From Prolixibacteraceae bacterium (lineage in GTDB: Bacteria > Bacteroidota > Bacteroidia > Bacteroidales > Prolixibacteraceae): 12,821 bases of DNA. Below the pieces are notes generated by a model, which was given only the letters and a program-made list of their open reading frames with translations, had not been told where the DNA came from and searched no databases. The stretch spans positions 1-12,821 of the forward strand of contig SKHV01000034.1 in assembly GCA_007116765.1 (NCBI GenBank), read 5' to 3'. Position numbers and translations under genes: made by a program. Shown here one piece after another: positions 6,904-12,821 of the stretch (the first letter of the stretch is position 1; every line of letters begins with the position of its first letter).

Positions 6904-8139
6904 ATGAAAACAATCTATCAACTACTACTACTTTTATTTGTTGGCCTTTTTGTAATTACCGGCTGTAACAAAGGCGGTGAAGAAGAAGAAATAATACCAC
7001 AATATTTGGTGGATTTTGAGCGTCATGCACCGGCTATTCCTCTCACAGCTCAAAACATTAATGGCATGATACAAGCTGTATCTGCCGAGTTCCCCGACAT
7101 TGATATTTCATCGCTTACAGCAAAAGTGAAATACAATGTGGAGGTACATAAAATTGTTTACAAAACACTTTTCGAAGGCGATACCATAATGGCATCGGGT
7201 ATTGTGGCTACTCCGGTTCAGCAAAACAAAAACGATGTGTTTCCGGTAATGAGCTATCAACACGGCACTATTTTCAGAAAAGCCGAAGCTCCATCGGTCA
7301 ATATTTCTCAAGAACTCATGACCTACATGGCGAGTACCGGTATGGTTGTGGTTATTCCCGATTACATTGGTTTTGGGGCATCGGCAGCCGAATTTCATCC
7401 CTACATGCATAACGAGTACACCGTGAATGCAGTACTTGACATGATACGTGCGTCGAAAGAGTTTGTGAAAACTGAGAAACCCTGCAATATCAACAACAAA
7501 CTTTTCCTGTTTGGATATTCACAGGGTGGCAGTGCAACTGTTGGAGCTTTATCGGCAATTGAAAACGACAACAACAACAGCGACCTGACTGTAACTGCTG
7601 CAGCTGCCGGTGCGGGTGCTTACGACCTAGCCCAACTGCGCCGATGGATTATGTTACAACAACGCTACGATAAGCCATCGTATATTGTTTATCTGATTGA
7701 ATCATTTTCTCGCTACGCCGGAGTTAGCAACGGATTTGATAATGTTTTTGCACCCCAATTTGCTGAAAATTTATCGGGTATGATTGACGGAGCAACTCCT
7801 GAACAAACAATCAACGAAAGTTTCGGGACATTTCACGTAGGTAGTTTGTTTAATTTCGAATTTCGGGATAATGACACTTTTGAAACCGCTCCCGAATTTG
7901 AATCGTTACGCAATGCTTTTACCGAAAATAAGATTTCTGGTTGGGCTAATGAAACCGATTTGATTATTTATTCGGGAACTGAAGACAGTTGGGTGCCACT
8001 GGAGCAGTCAACCCGCTTACACCTCGAATTTCAGCAACAAGGTGGAAAATCGGAAATTATCAGGCACACCGGACAAGACCATATTGGATCATTTATCCCT
8101 TCGGTAATGCATGCCATTGATTTCTTTCTATCGAAGTAA
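6904..8139 (+). CDS. Alpha/beta-hydrolase lipoprotein (secretory-lipase-like)
   Basis: A 411-residue exported lipoprotein. The N-terminal hydrophobic helix ends in VITGC with the lipidated Cys at 21, followed by an acidic linker (EEEE, 26-29). An alpha/beta-hydrolase domain follows: an oxyanion-region strand YQHGT (118-122), VIPDYIGFG (150-158), the nucleophile elbow GYSQG (204-208, Ser206), a likely acid Asp361 in SGTEDSWVP, and a likely base His393 in GQDHIGSF. The arrangement resembles the secretory lipase/LIP-type family (PF03583), but the substrate (lipid ester, acetyl ester or other) cannot be read from sequence. It is anchored in the periplasm or on the surface, yet shares an apparent operon with a cytosolic aldo-keto reductase. 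Its stop lies 11 bp from the stop of the convergent trmB gene. The domain and triad are well supported; the precise triad acid is inferred from spacing. Confidence 0.88.
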   Translation: MKTIYQLLLLLFVGLFVITGCNKGGEEEEIIPQYLVDFERHAPAIPLTAQNINGMIQAVSAEFPDIDISSLTAKVKYNVEVHKIVYKTLFEGDTIMASGIVATPVQQNKNDVFPVMSYQHGTIFRKAEAPSVNISQELMTYMASTGMVVVIPDYIGFGASAAEFHPYMHNEYTVNAVLDMIRASKEFVKTEKPCNINNKLFLFGYSQGGSATVGALSAIENDNNNSDLTVTAAAAGAGAYDLAQLRRWIMLQQRYDKPSYIVYLIESFSRYAGVSNGFDNVFAPQFAENLSGMIDGATPEQTINESFGTFHVGSLFNFEFRDNDTFETAPEFESLRNAFTENKISGWANETDLIIYSGTEDSWVPLEQSTRLHLEFQQQGGKSEIIRHTGQDHIGSFIPSVMHAIDFFLSK

Positions 8140-8145
8140 ATATTA

Positions 8146-8172
8146 AAGGGCTACACGCTTATAGCACCCCTT
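8146..8172. terminator. Possible hairpin at the convergent hydrolase/trmB junction
   Basis: AAGGG-CTA (8146-8153) can pair with TAG (8162-8164) and CCCTT (8168-8172), leaving an 8-nt loop and a 3-nt bulge. It spans the 11-bp gap and the last codons of trmB. No U-run follows on the plus strand; on the minus strand the sequence after it is only A/T-rich. It might serve both convergent genes. Confidence 0.25.
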
Positions 8173-8891
8173 CCAAAACTACGATATGTATCGGGCTCGA
8201 TGTCAACATCGGGCTCGATTAATTTTTGCCTGTGCGGAATAAAGCTTAGGTACTTAATGGATAAACCACGGGCTATCCATTGCTTTTCATAAAAGGTTTT
8301 TATTGAGAGATAAGGTAGTTGATGGTCGCTATGATGAACATCGTCAATCTGATGTATTATTTCGAAATTATTTTCATTGGCCATAGCCAAGGTGTACAGG
8401 TATTGAAAATTACTGTCGGTTTTAAGGTGAATTATTCCACCGGGCTTTAAAAACTTACGATACAGCTCTACGAAACGCGTGGAAGTTAAGCGTTTTCGTG
8501 TCTTCTTCATTTGTGGATCGGGAAAAGTCAGCCATATCTCACTCACTTCGGAAGGCGCAAAAAAACGATCGATTAACTCAATATGAGTGCGTAAAAAACC
8601 GGTATTTACGAGCTGGTGTTCATGAGCATATTTAGCTCCTTTCCACATACGCGCCCCTTTTATATCAACGCCTACATAATTATTAGAAGGTATAAATTTT
8701 GACAAGCCAACCACGTATTCGCCTTTACCACAACCAAGCTCAAGCACTATTGGTTTATCTTTATCAAAGAAATCTGAATTCCACTTTCCCCTAATGGGAT
8801 GACTGTTTTTTTGGATTGCACTATACGGAACCTGCAATACATTGCGAAACAATTCCATATCGGCAAATTTCGAAAGTTTATTTTTACCCAC
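8151..8891 (-). CDS. trmB: tRNA (guanine-N7-)-methyltransferase TrmB
   Basis: A 246-residue SAM-dependent enzyme that methylates N7 of G46 in the tRNA variable loop. Seen: the family N-terminus KNKLSKFADM (3-12), the SAM-binding motif ELGCGKGEY (51-59), GVDIKGARM (74-82), the signature LTFPDPQMKK (121-130), and the C-terminal TFYEKQWIARGLSIKYL segment. The start is GTG at 8891 (minus-strand reading). There is no in-frame ATG before Met12, and GTG places the N-terminus exactly where the family begins. Only 11 bp separate it from the upstream gldH stop, so it is probably translated from the ricT-gldH-trmB message. It ends 11 bp from the convergent hydrolase gene. The tRNA-Val gene in this window has a 5-nt variable region and could be a substrate in principle. 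Family assignment is firm. Confidence 0.96.
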   Translation of the reverse strand: MGKNKLSKFADMELFRNVLQVPYSAIQKNSHPIRGKWNSDFFDKDKPIVLELGCGKGEYVVGLSKFIPSNNYVGVDIKGARMWKGAKYAHEHQLVNTGFLRTHIELIDRFFAPSEVSEIWLTFPDPQMKKTRKRLTSTRFVELYRKFLKPGGIIHLKTDSNFQYLYTLAMANENNFEIIHQIDDVHHSDHQLPYLSIKTFYEKQWIARGLSIKYLSFIPHRQKLIEPDVDIEPDTYRSFGRGAISV

Positions 8892-8902
8892 GACTAAATA
8901 AT

Positions 8903-9370
8903 CTAATTTTTCTCAATTCGTAGCCCAAAATCTCTTAAGTTGCTAAGCCTATCTTCGCGCATGGCTTGCTGTACGTGTATTTTATATTCTCCTTTCAAAG
9001 GGAAAAACACATTCGATCTGTAATCGAATTCACAAAGATAAACACCTCCACTACCCTTACCTATCCATTTGCCATTAGGCATAGCCAGCTGAAATTCAAC
9101 AGTATCGTTAAAAACAGTTGAATCGGGTGCTACTATGTCGATAAACACCCATAAATTGCTATATGAATATTGCTCGAGGTTTCGGGTACTTAATATTAAC
9201 TTATAATATTGAGTAGTATCAGAAATATTGAATGCAAAAGTAGCAATTGAATCTTTATGCCACCCCGATGCGTCGGCATGATAATAATTTTCATAAACAC
9301 GACTTGAGTCACATGCTGCAAATTGTACAATTAACAATAGAATCAATATTTTATAAATAATTGTCTTCAT
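8903..9370 (-). CDS. gldH: Gliding motility lipoprotein GldH
   Basis: A 155-residue lipoprotein. The signal peptide ends in FAAC with lipidated Cys20. The mature part matches GldH: YENYYHADASGWHKDSIATF near the start, ISDTTQYYKLILSTRN, YSYSNLWVFIDI, a DTVEFQLAMPNGKWIGKGSG segment and the C-terminal IHVQQAMREDRLSNLRDFGL block. Established knowledge: GldH is one of the Gld lipoproteins required for gliding in Flavobacterium johnsoniae, but it is also kept in many Bacteroidota that do not glide, and its biochemical role is not settled. It lies 64 bp downstream of ricT and 11 bp upstream of trmB in a leftward block, a context that suggests cotranscription. I see no -7 box in the 64-bp gap. The gene supports a Bacteroidota origin; it does not by itself show motility. 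Confidence 0.9.
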   Translation of the reverse strand: MKTIIYKILILLLIVQFAACDSSRVYENYYHADASGWHKDSIATFAFNISDTTQYYKLILSTRNLEQYSYSNLWVFIDIVAPDSTVFNDTVEFQLAMPNGKWIGKGSGGVYLCEFDYRSNVFFPLKGEYKIHVQQAMREDRLSNLRDFGLRIEKN

Positions 9371-9434
9371 AAATTCATTTATTTATCGGCAAAGCGAAAT
9401 GAAATTGACAAACAATAATTGCCGTAAACGAAAC

Positions 9435-10745
9435 CTATTGTGGGTTACCAGTCTTATTATTATCATTTCTTGGACCACGTTTGAATCTTCTTGACTGGTT
9501 TTTCCGTTTTTGATTATTACCAGAGGCATTGTCTCTCCGCTTGTTTTCCTCACCATCTGGCTTTCTACTTCTTGGCGGCTGATTATTCCTGTTTCCGCTT
9601 TGTTCTCCTGCTTTTTGTTGAGGTTTTGGTCTTCTCTTTCCTTTACGCCTGTTTTTCCCTTTATCATCTTTCGGCATATCGAAACGAGTAAGGCTGTCCT
9701 GTCCAACCACATTATCATAATTATGCTCAATAATTGGATTTACTTTAGTTTCGAGCAACTCGTCTATATCAATAAGCTTTTCAGGCTTCTGCCCTTTCTG
9801 GTTCATACGGTAAACCTGCTTTACTCGCCTAACCGATAAAGGTATTTGCCCTGATGGTGCATTATTATCAAGTGTGTACCAGTATATGCGTTTAAACACA
9901 TCGCATTTAAGGTAAATGTATTCGCCTTCTTCAGTTTTGAGCCTTTCACGTGGAGGGAAATCCCGTTGTTCATCAATGTAGCTGTCCACTTCGTAATTGA
10001 GACAACACTTTAGCTTGCTGCATTGGCCGGCCAATTTTTGTGGGTTCATCGATATTTCCTGATAGCGGGCTGCAACAGTCGAAACCGAACTAAAATTTGA
10101 CATCCACGAGCAGCAACACATTTCACGCCCGCATGGACCAATACCACCTATGCGGCCAGCCTCCTGCCGCGCACCAATTTGCTTCATTTCAATCCTGATG
10201 CGGAAAGTCTCTGCCAATACTTTAATGAGCTGCCTGAAATCGACACGCTCGTCGGCTATGTAGTAAAAAATTGCTTTGGTGCCATCGCCCTGATATTCTA
10301 CGTCGCCAATTTTCATGTTGAGCTTCAGATCGGATGTAATCTGGCGCGATTTAATCATGGTTTCGTGCTCTAAAGCCATGGCAGCTTCCCATTTTTCGAT
10401 ATCAACGGGCTTTACCTTGCGATAAACCTTACGCATTTCGCCATTGTTGAGCGTTACCTTGTGGCGCTTCATTTGCTTTAACACAAGATCGCCGGTCAAA
10501 GAAACCATGCCTATATCGTGACCCGGGTTGCCTTCAACAGCAACCAACTCTCCAACCTCAAGGTTAAGGCTGTTCGTATTAACGTAGTAATCTTTTCGAG
10601 TATTCTTGAACCGGATTTCAACAAATTCATCCGGGTTTGCGGTGTTTTTTATATCTTTCAGCCAATCCTGCACATCGAGCTTGGCGCACGAACCTGCCAA
10701 TTTGTGTGAAGAACAGCCCCTGAAAATAGGATTCCCTGTTGTCAT
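9435..10745 (-). CDS. ricT: RicT/YaaT-like PSP1-domain iron-sulfur protein with long basic tail
   Basis: A 436-residue PSP1 C-terminal-domain protein (RicT/YaaT family; the Bacillus protein is about 275 residues). In Bacillus, RicT joins RicA and RicF in an Fe-S complex that affects RNA processing and phosphorelay output. Seen here: an N-terminal GCSSHKLAGSC with Cys11 and Cys20; the PSP1 core around FYYIADERVDFRQLIKVLAE (160-179); the cysteine block GPCGREMCCCSW (203-214: Cys205, 210, 211, 212); and QCSKLKCCLNYE (241-252: Cys242, 247, 248), which look like metal-cluster ligands. Residues from about 355 to the end are a low-complexity tail rich in Lys, Arg, Asn, Gln and Gly, likely disordered and possibly nucleic-acid binding. 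The upstream neighbour is holB, as in Bacillus; gldH and trmB follow. The ATG at 10745 is chosen because it includes the N-terminal cysteine pair. The family is firm; the role in this phylum is unknown. Confidence 0.93.
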   Translation of the reverse strand: MTTGNPIFRGCSSHKLAGSCAKLDVQDWLKDIKNTANPDEFVEIRFKNTRKDYYVNTNSLNLEVGELVAVEGNPGHDIGMVSLTGDLVLKQMKRHKVTLNNGEMRKVYRKVKPVDIEKWEAAMALEHETMIKSRQITSDLKLNMKIGDVEYQGDGTKAIFYYIADERVDFRQLIKVLAETFRIRIEMKQIGARQEAGRIGGIGPCGREMCCCSWMSNFSSVSTVAARYQEISMNPQKLAGQCSKLKCCLNYEVDSYIDEQRDFPPRERLKTEEGEYIYLKCDVFKRIYWYTLDNNAPSGQIPLSVRRVKQVYRMNQKGQKPEKLIDIDELLETKVNPIIEHNYDNVVGQDSLTRFDMPKDDKGKNRRKGKRRPKPQQKAGEQSGNRNNQPPRSRKPDGEENKRRDNASGNNQKRKNQSRRFKRGPRNDNNKTGNPQ

Positions 10746-10762
10746 AAAAAATAATTTTAGTG

Positions 10763-10781
10763 CCTCCCATTATTCAGGAGG
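10763..10781 (-). promoter_or_regulatory. ricT: Small hairpin in the ricT leader that pairs CCUCC with GGAGG
   Basis: In the 142-bp gap before ricT, CCTCC (10763-10767) and GGAGG (10777-10781) form a 5-bp inverted repeat with a 9-nt loop. Read as ricT mRNA, an anti-SD-like CCUCC would sequester a GGAGG placed 17 nt before the AUG, too far for a normal Shine-Dalgarno site. A candidate -7 box, TATTTTTG (minus strand, complement of 10857-10864), lies about 110 bp upstream of the start. Both elements are weak and their use is inferred. Confidence 0.25.
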
Positions 10782-10887
10782 AATATATTGTTTTAATATC
10801 TTGAAACATAAATACTTGTGCTAATACAACACTTTTATAGCAAAATATAGATGTAACAAAAATAAGCAATTAACTGATTGATAAAAG

Positions 10888-12012
10888 CTATGCCTTAATA
10901 AACTTTGAAATTTTAAGAGAAAGGTCAAGGAAAACTAGGCGACCATAACCGTTTTGTGAAATGTCGCGAAAAGCTTTTTCAAACTCTTCGGAAAAAAGGA
11001 AAACATTGCGCTCATTAATAAAGGGGCTGAATTTATCGGAAAAAGCCTTTTCCTTTTCATTGAGATAAACAATATCGGGGCGGTTTAAATTTTTGACAAA
11101 ATTTTCACGAACCATTTTCATACAATAAAGCAGAAAAGTTTTTTGCCTTTCGCGGCCAATCGCGGCCAAACTCTCAACCCAATCGAAAAGTTGAGGCCAG
11201 TCGCGCTTGTAACACAGGCGCATCAATGCAGTAAACTGCTCAAAGCAAAATATTTTTTCTTCATCGGGCGAAAGCATGTCGAGTGCGGTAATAAAATTGC
11301 CCTTTGCCTGGTGCACCAATCCCTGGATATTTTTCCCTACAGATTCAGGCATGGTACTTAATGCAGTAGCCAACGATTCGTTATCGATTCCAGTAAATTT
11401 AATCAGCTGGGTACGCGAACGGATAGTTGGAAGAATTTGCTCTTCGGCCTCGGTAACAAGCACCATTAATGTTTTTGGAGGAGGTTCCTCTATCATTTTC
11501 AACAACTTATTGGCACACTGCATGTTCATCCGCTCAGCCATCCAAATAACCATCACCTTATATTCCGACTCGAATGTTTTTAAGTTCAGTTTCCGTATTA
11601 TTTCACTGCTCTCGTGCACAAATATTTTACCCTGGGCATTTGCAACATCAATAGAACTGTACCACCCATTCAGGTTGAAATAAGGATTATCCAAAACCTT
11701 CTTTCGCCATTCACCAATATAATTGTCGCTAACCGGCTCCTTCAATTTCGGGGTTTTTACCACCGGAAAAACAAAGTGCAAGTCGGGATGTATCAGCTTG
11801 TTCATTTTTTTACACGAAGAGCATACACCGCACGAATCACTGTCGGTACGATTGGTGCAATTTATGTATTGAGCATAAGCAATGGCCATAGCCAACTTAC
11901 CCACACCCTCGGGGCCTGAAAAAAGCAAAGCATGGCTAACCCTGTTTTGGCTAACCGCTTCTGTAAGCCGCTTTTTAATGGCTTGTTGCCCTATTACTTT
12001 GTTGAATTGCAT
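10888..12012 (-). CDS. holB: DNA polymerase III subunit delta' (clamp loader)
   Basis: A 374-residue AAA+ clamp-loader subunit. Numbered from the ATG at 12012: N-terminal FNKVIGQQAIKKRL (3-16), Walker A GPEGVGK (33-39), a zinc-binding set Cys52, Cys61, Cys64 and Cys67, a degenerate Walker B region (VMVIWMAERMN) in which the catalytic acidic pair is missing, NKLLKMIEEPPP, and SRT (199-201), which corresponds to the SRC arginine-finger motif. A lost Walker B acid fits delta', which does not hydrolyse ATP itself but contributes the arginine finger to the neighbouring subunit. The frame extends to a TTG at 12021, but the ATG three codons in gives the family-typical N-terminus, so I chose it. It is divergent from metG and 142 bp upstream of ricT. 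The sequence is sufficiently clear to separate it from DnaX. Confidence 0.93.
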   Translation of the reverse strand: MQFNKVIGQQAIKKRLTEAVSQNRVSHALLFSGPEGVGKLAMAIAYAQYINCTNRTDSDSCGVCSSCKKMNKLIHPDLHFVFPVVKTPKLKEPVSDNYIGEWRKKVLDNPYFNLNGWYSSIDVANAQGKIFVHESSEIIRKLNLKTFESEYKVMVIWMAERMNMQCANKLLKMIEEPPPKTLMVLVTEAEEQILPTIRSRTQLIKFTGIDNESLATALSTMPESVGKNIQGLVHQAKGNFITALDMLSPDEEKIFCFEQFTALMRLCYKRDWPQLFDWVESLAAIGRERQKTFLLYCMKMVRENFVKNLNRPDIVYLNEKEKAFSDKFSPFINERNVFLFSEEFEKAFRDISQNGYGRLVFLDLSLKISKFIKA

Positions 12013-12171
12013 CAAGTGCAAATATGGAAAAAATTAGCGGTTTTTTACAGTAATGTTGAAAAGTAAACTCCAATGTTTTGCATATACAAAGCATATTGAT
12101 TTGAAATTCTTTATTTTCCATTCTCAATCATTATCTTTGCAGCCTGAAAAATCAATGATTAATTTTAAACC
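12013..12171. promoter_or_regulatory. Divergent holB/metG intergenic region with near-palindrome
   Basis: 159 bp between divergent starts. It holds a 22-bp dyad, ATGTTTTG (12073-12080) and CAAAGCAT (12087-12094) around CATATA, with one G-T pair in the arms. The inner 14 bp, TTTG-CATATA-CAAA, is close to perfectly symmetric. The dyad is upstream of the metG -7 box and could be an operator for either gene, or chance in AT-rich DNA. No -7 box for holB is clear on the minus strand. Confidence 0.3.
12132..12139 (+). promoter_or_regulatory. metG: -7 box (TAnnTTTG) of the metG promoter
   Basis: TATCTTTG fits the Bacteroidota -7 consensus exactly. With transcription starting about 7 bp downstream, the metG leader would be about 25 nt, too short for a T-box or riboswitch. 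The -33 element is not convincing; the nearest TTTG (12100-12103) is about 28 bp away, too far. Confidence 0.55.
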
Positions 12172-12821
12172 ATGAGCAATTTTAAACGCACACTGATTAC
12201 CTCGGCATTACCATATGCCAACGGCCCTGTTCACATTGGACACCTGGCCGGAGTTTATGTTCCTGCCGACATTTATGCCCGTTACCTCCGGATGAAGGGC
12301 GAAGATGTTGCATTTATTGGCGGTAGCGACGAACACGGTGTGCCCATTACACTGAAAGCTAAAAACGAAGGGGTTACCCCGCAGGATATTGTGGACAAAT
12401 ACCACGGCATAATCAAGGACGCATTTTCGCGCTTTGGGATTTCGTTCGATGTGTATTCGCGCACCAGCGCTCAAGTACACCACGATACCGCATCGGAGTT
12501 TTTTAAAAAATTGCACGACGAAGGCAAATTCATTGAAAAAACTACAGAACAATATTTCGACGAAGAAGCTAAACAATTTCTGGCCGACCGATACATTACC
12601 GGTACCTGCCCCAAGTGCGGCAACGAAAAAGCTTACGGCGACCAGTGCGAAGCCTGCGGGAGCTCGCTGAATGCTACCGACCTTATAAACCCGAAATCGA
12701 CTTTAAGCGGCAACCCGCCCATTATGAAGGAAACCAAACATTGGTACCTTCCGCTCGACCAATACGAACCCTGGCTCAAAGAGTGGATACTCGAAGGGCA
12801 CAAGGAATGGAAAAGCAACGT
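12172..12821 (+). CDS. metG: Methionyl-tRNA synthetase, 3'-partial
   Basis: Class I aminoacyl-tRNA synthetase that charges tRNA-Met and initiator tRNA. The first 216 codons and two bases of the next are present; the window ends before the KMSKS loop and anticodon-binding domain. Seen: the N-terminal strand RTLITSALPYANGPVHIGHL (6-25) with the HIGH motif at 21-24, GGSDEHGVPITLKA (50-63) of the catalytic fold, and a four-Cys zinc knuckle, Cys146-X2-Cys149-X9-Cys159-X2-Cys162, with the same spacing as the E. coli-type enzyme. NPKSTLSGNPPIMKETKHWY (173-192) follows. The ATG at 12172 is the only start that gives the full N-terminus, and a -7 box sits about 33 bp upstream. Divergent from holB. No defects in the part visible. 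Confidence 0.97.
   Translation, partial: MSNFKRTLITSALPYANGPVHIGHLAGVYVPADIYARYLRMKGEDVAFIGGSDEHGVPITLKAKNEGVTPQDIVDKYHGIIKDAFSRFGISFDVYSRTSAQVHHDTASEFFKKLHDEGKFIEKTTEQYFDEEAKQFLADRYITGTCPKCGNEKAYGDQCEACGSSLNATDLINPKSTLSGNPPIMKETKHWYLPLDQYEPWLKEWILEGHKEWKSN

Noticed and set aside
9383..9730. A 115-codon frame overlapping the ricT tail
   Set aside because: It is a shifted reading of the low-complexity Lys/Arg/Asn/Gln-rich ricT tail, with no recognisable domain.
12019..12021. TTG at 12021 as the start of holB
   Set aside because: The ATG at 12012 gives the usual delta' N-terminus and is a stronger start codon.
12208..12818. Minus-strand frames inside metG
   Set aside because: The plus strand carries a clear MetG with HIGH and zinc-knuckle motifs; the antisense frames are shadows.
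1..12821. CRISPR arrays, toxin-antitoxin, phage or defence genes
   Set aside because: No spaced direct repeats and no such protein families are seen on either strand; all sizeable frames are explained by the genes listed.

Overview
The window looks like a piece of a Bacteroidota chromosome, most likely from the class Bacteroidia (a Marinilabiliales/Prolixibacteraceae-like lineage is my guess, not proven). Reasons: a GldH gliding lipoprotein; a Bacteroidota-type RicT with a long basic tail; a DUF1080 lipoprotein; TAnnTTTG-type -7 promoter boxes before the tRNA and metG; almost no Shine-Dalgarno sequences before start codons; moderate-to-low GC; and a tRNA gene that does not encode its CCA end. 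Nearly all of it is ordinary core and housekeeping sequence, densely packed. No intergenic gap exceeds about 230 bp.

Layout. 1-1791: glmS (+), cut at its 5' end by the window edge. 1792-2020: a gap filled largely by a 157-163 bp palindromic element with 19-bp perfect terminal inverted repeats, probably a MITE-like repeat, lying between convergent genes. 2021-2800: a DUF1080 lipoprotein (-). 2924-2998: tRNA-Val(GAC) (+) with its own promoter. 3081-5755: a flavin-reductase-family protein followed by an M3 metallopeptidase, both (-) and probably cotranscribed. 5901-8139: a YghZ/Gpr-type aldo-keto reductase followed after 10 bp by an alpha/beta-hydrolase lipoprotein (+). 8151-12012: a leftward block holB > ricT > gldH > trmB. 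12172-12821: metG (+), divergent from holB and cut at its 3' end by the window edge.

How the genes fit together. glmS makes glucosamine-6-phosphate for the cell envelope. holB (clamp loader), trmB (tRNA m7G46), metG (tRNA charging) and tRNA-Val are information-processing genes. The holB-ricT adjacency is also known from Bacillus, where ricT is yaaT, so this is an old linkage. gldH is a Bacteroidota-specific envelope lipoprotein inserted after it. The two small cassettes (flavin reductase + M3 peptidase; aldo-keto reductase + lipoprotein hydrolase) are metabolic accessories whose substrates cannot be read from the sequence.

I did not find a convincing undescribed system. The best leads are the palindromic element after glmS, the biology of RicT in a phylum without the Bacillus Ric partners, an A-C mismatch in the tRNA-Val acceptor stem, and a near-palindromic operator-like site between holB and metG.
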